Origin: Himantopus leucocephalus
Lineage: Eukaryota > Chordata > Aves > Charadriiformes > Recurvirostridae
Assembly (NCBI GenBank): GCA_003993805.1
Contig: RSEF01000026.1
Location: forward strand, 3,793,712-3,857,711
DNA length: 64,000 bases
Direction of reading: 5' to 3'
In this document: one piece after another, positions 12,839 through 64,000 of the stretch
Numbering within the stretch: position 1 is the first letter of the stretch
Layout of the letters: the number at the start of each line of letters is the position of its first letter
Notes under the pieces: model-generated
What the model was told of the DNA's origin: nothing
The model's input: the letters and a program-made list of their open reading frames with translations, nothing else
Databases searched by the model: none
Program-made: the position numbers and the translations under genes

Positions 12839-13169
12839 TTCTAATATACATCAAACAATTTTCATGCAAAGCAGCAGTCATGGAGACATCCAGACTTTCC
12901 AGGTTCCTTCTTTCCATGTATGCTCGAAAAAACAATCCATCTTGATCTGAGTTTGATTGAGATGCTTTGTCTTTTTCTCTTCCTGCCTTTTCAAACCGGA
13001 TCCTATATGATTTTGAACACAGTCAGCCCTTGGGCCAGTCTCCGCTCCCTCCAGAAGAGCCTTGGTATGTATATGTGTCCTGCGCCTTTCTTGCTTGTTC
13101 TCCCTCTTAATTCCCGAGAGTCCGTGCAATCCTCTGCCCTTTGCCGTCCACAAGCGCCGCAGCCTTTCT

Positions 13170-64000
<50,831 letters not shown>

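Larger units (their letters stand above)
6345..13169 (-). other. PLXNA2: Possible PLXNA2 3' UTR and downstream flank
   Basis: The DNA after the stop has no recognisable coding sequence on either strand. It contains several minus-strand AATAAA signals: 12838-12833 (an early site, but followed by an A-rich rather than GU-rich tract), 6710-6705, and the best one at 6369-6364. If the last is used, the 3' UTR would be about 6.8 kb; long 3' UTRs are known for mammalian PLXNA2. Only the first few hundred bases (about 12850-13169) are safely 3' UTR. CpG-rich patches at about 7310-7640, 8380-8530 and 8820-9060, and a (TA)n/T-rich stretch at 12405-12420, break up the interval, so it could instead hold intergenic sequence. 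Confidence 0.4.

Overview
The window is vertebrate genomic DNA, most likely from a bird. The interspersed repeats are CR1 LINE fragments, several ending in the CR1 octamer ATTCTRTG. The introns are short and GC-rich, as on avian microchromosomes, and there is no operon-like or prokaryotic organisation. It is a draft scaffold: two 100-base N runs (605-704, 14505-14604) and three single-N joins (56, 17820, 48931), two of them flanked by duplicated sequence.

One protein-coding gene is recognised: the 3' two thirds of PLXNA2 (plexin-A2, a semaphorin receptor) on the minus strand. I placed 23 coding exons from 60102 down to the TGA at 13172-13170. All 22 introns are GT-AG and every phase matches. 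The exons join into 3591 nt, giving 1196 codons plus stop in one open frame. In order they encode the end of PSI-2, a linker, PSI-3, four IPT/TIG domains, the transmembrane helix, the first GAP segment, the Rho-GTPase-binding domain, the second GAP segment and the C-terminus. Human plexin-A2, as I recall it, has 1894 residues, so the fragment corresponds to about residues 699-1894. The signal peptide, sema domain and PSI-1 lie beyond 64000.

Layout: 1-2097, a repeat-rich scaffold edge with two CR1 fragments in opposite orientation. 2098-6340, DNA with no recognised gene. About 6345-13169, a possible long PLXNA2 3' UTR; a good polyadenylation signal sits at 6369-6364, but continuity is unproven. 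13170-35652, the cytoplasmic exons and the transmembrane exon. 36836-60102, the extracellular exons. 60103-64000, intron with a reverse CR1 tail near its end. Several AT-rich islands (for example 3725-4060, 28400-28745, 32395-32800, 42430-42620) look like conserved non-coding elements but need alignment.

I saw no tRNA, rRNA or CRISPR array, no second gene, and no sign of an undescribed biological system. The best leads are the long 3' UTR question, the AT-rich islands, a regular G-quadruplex motif at 33011-33042, and the assembly duplications.
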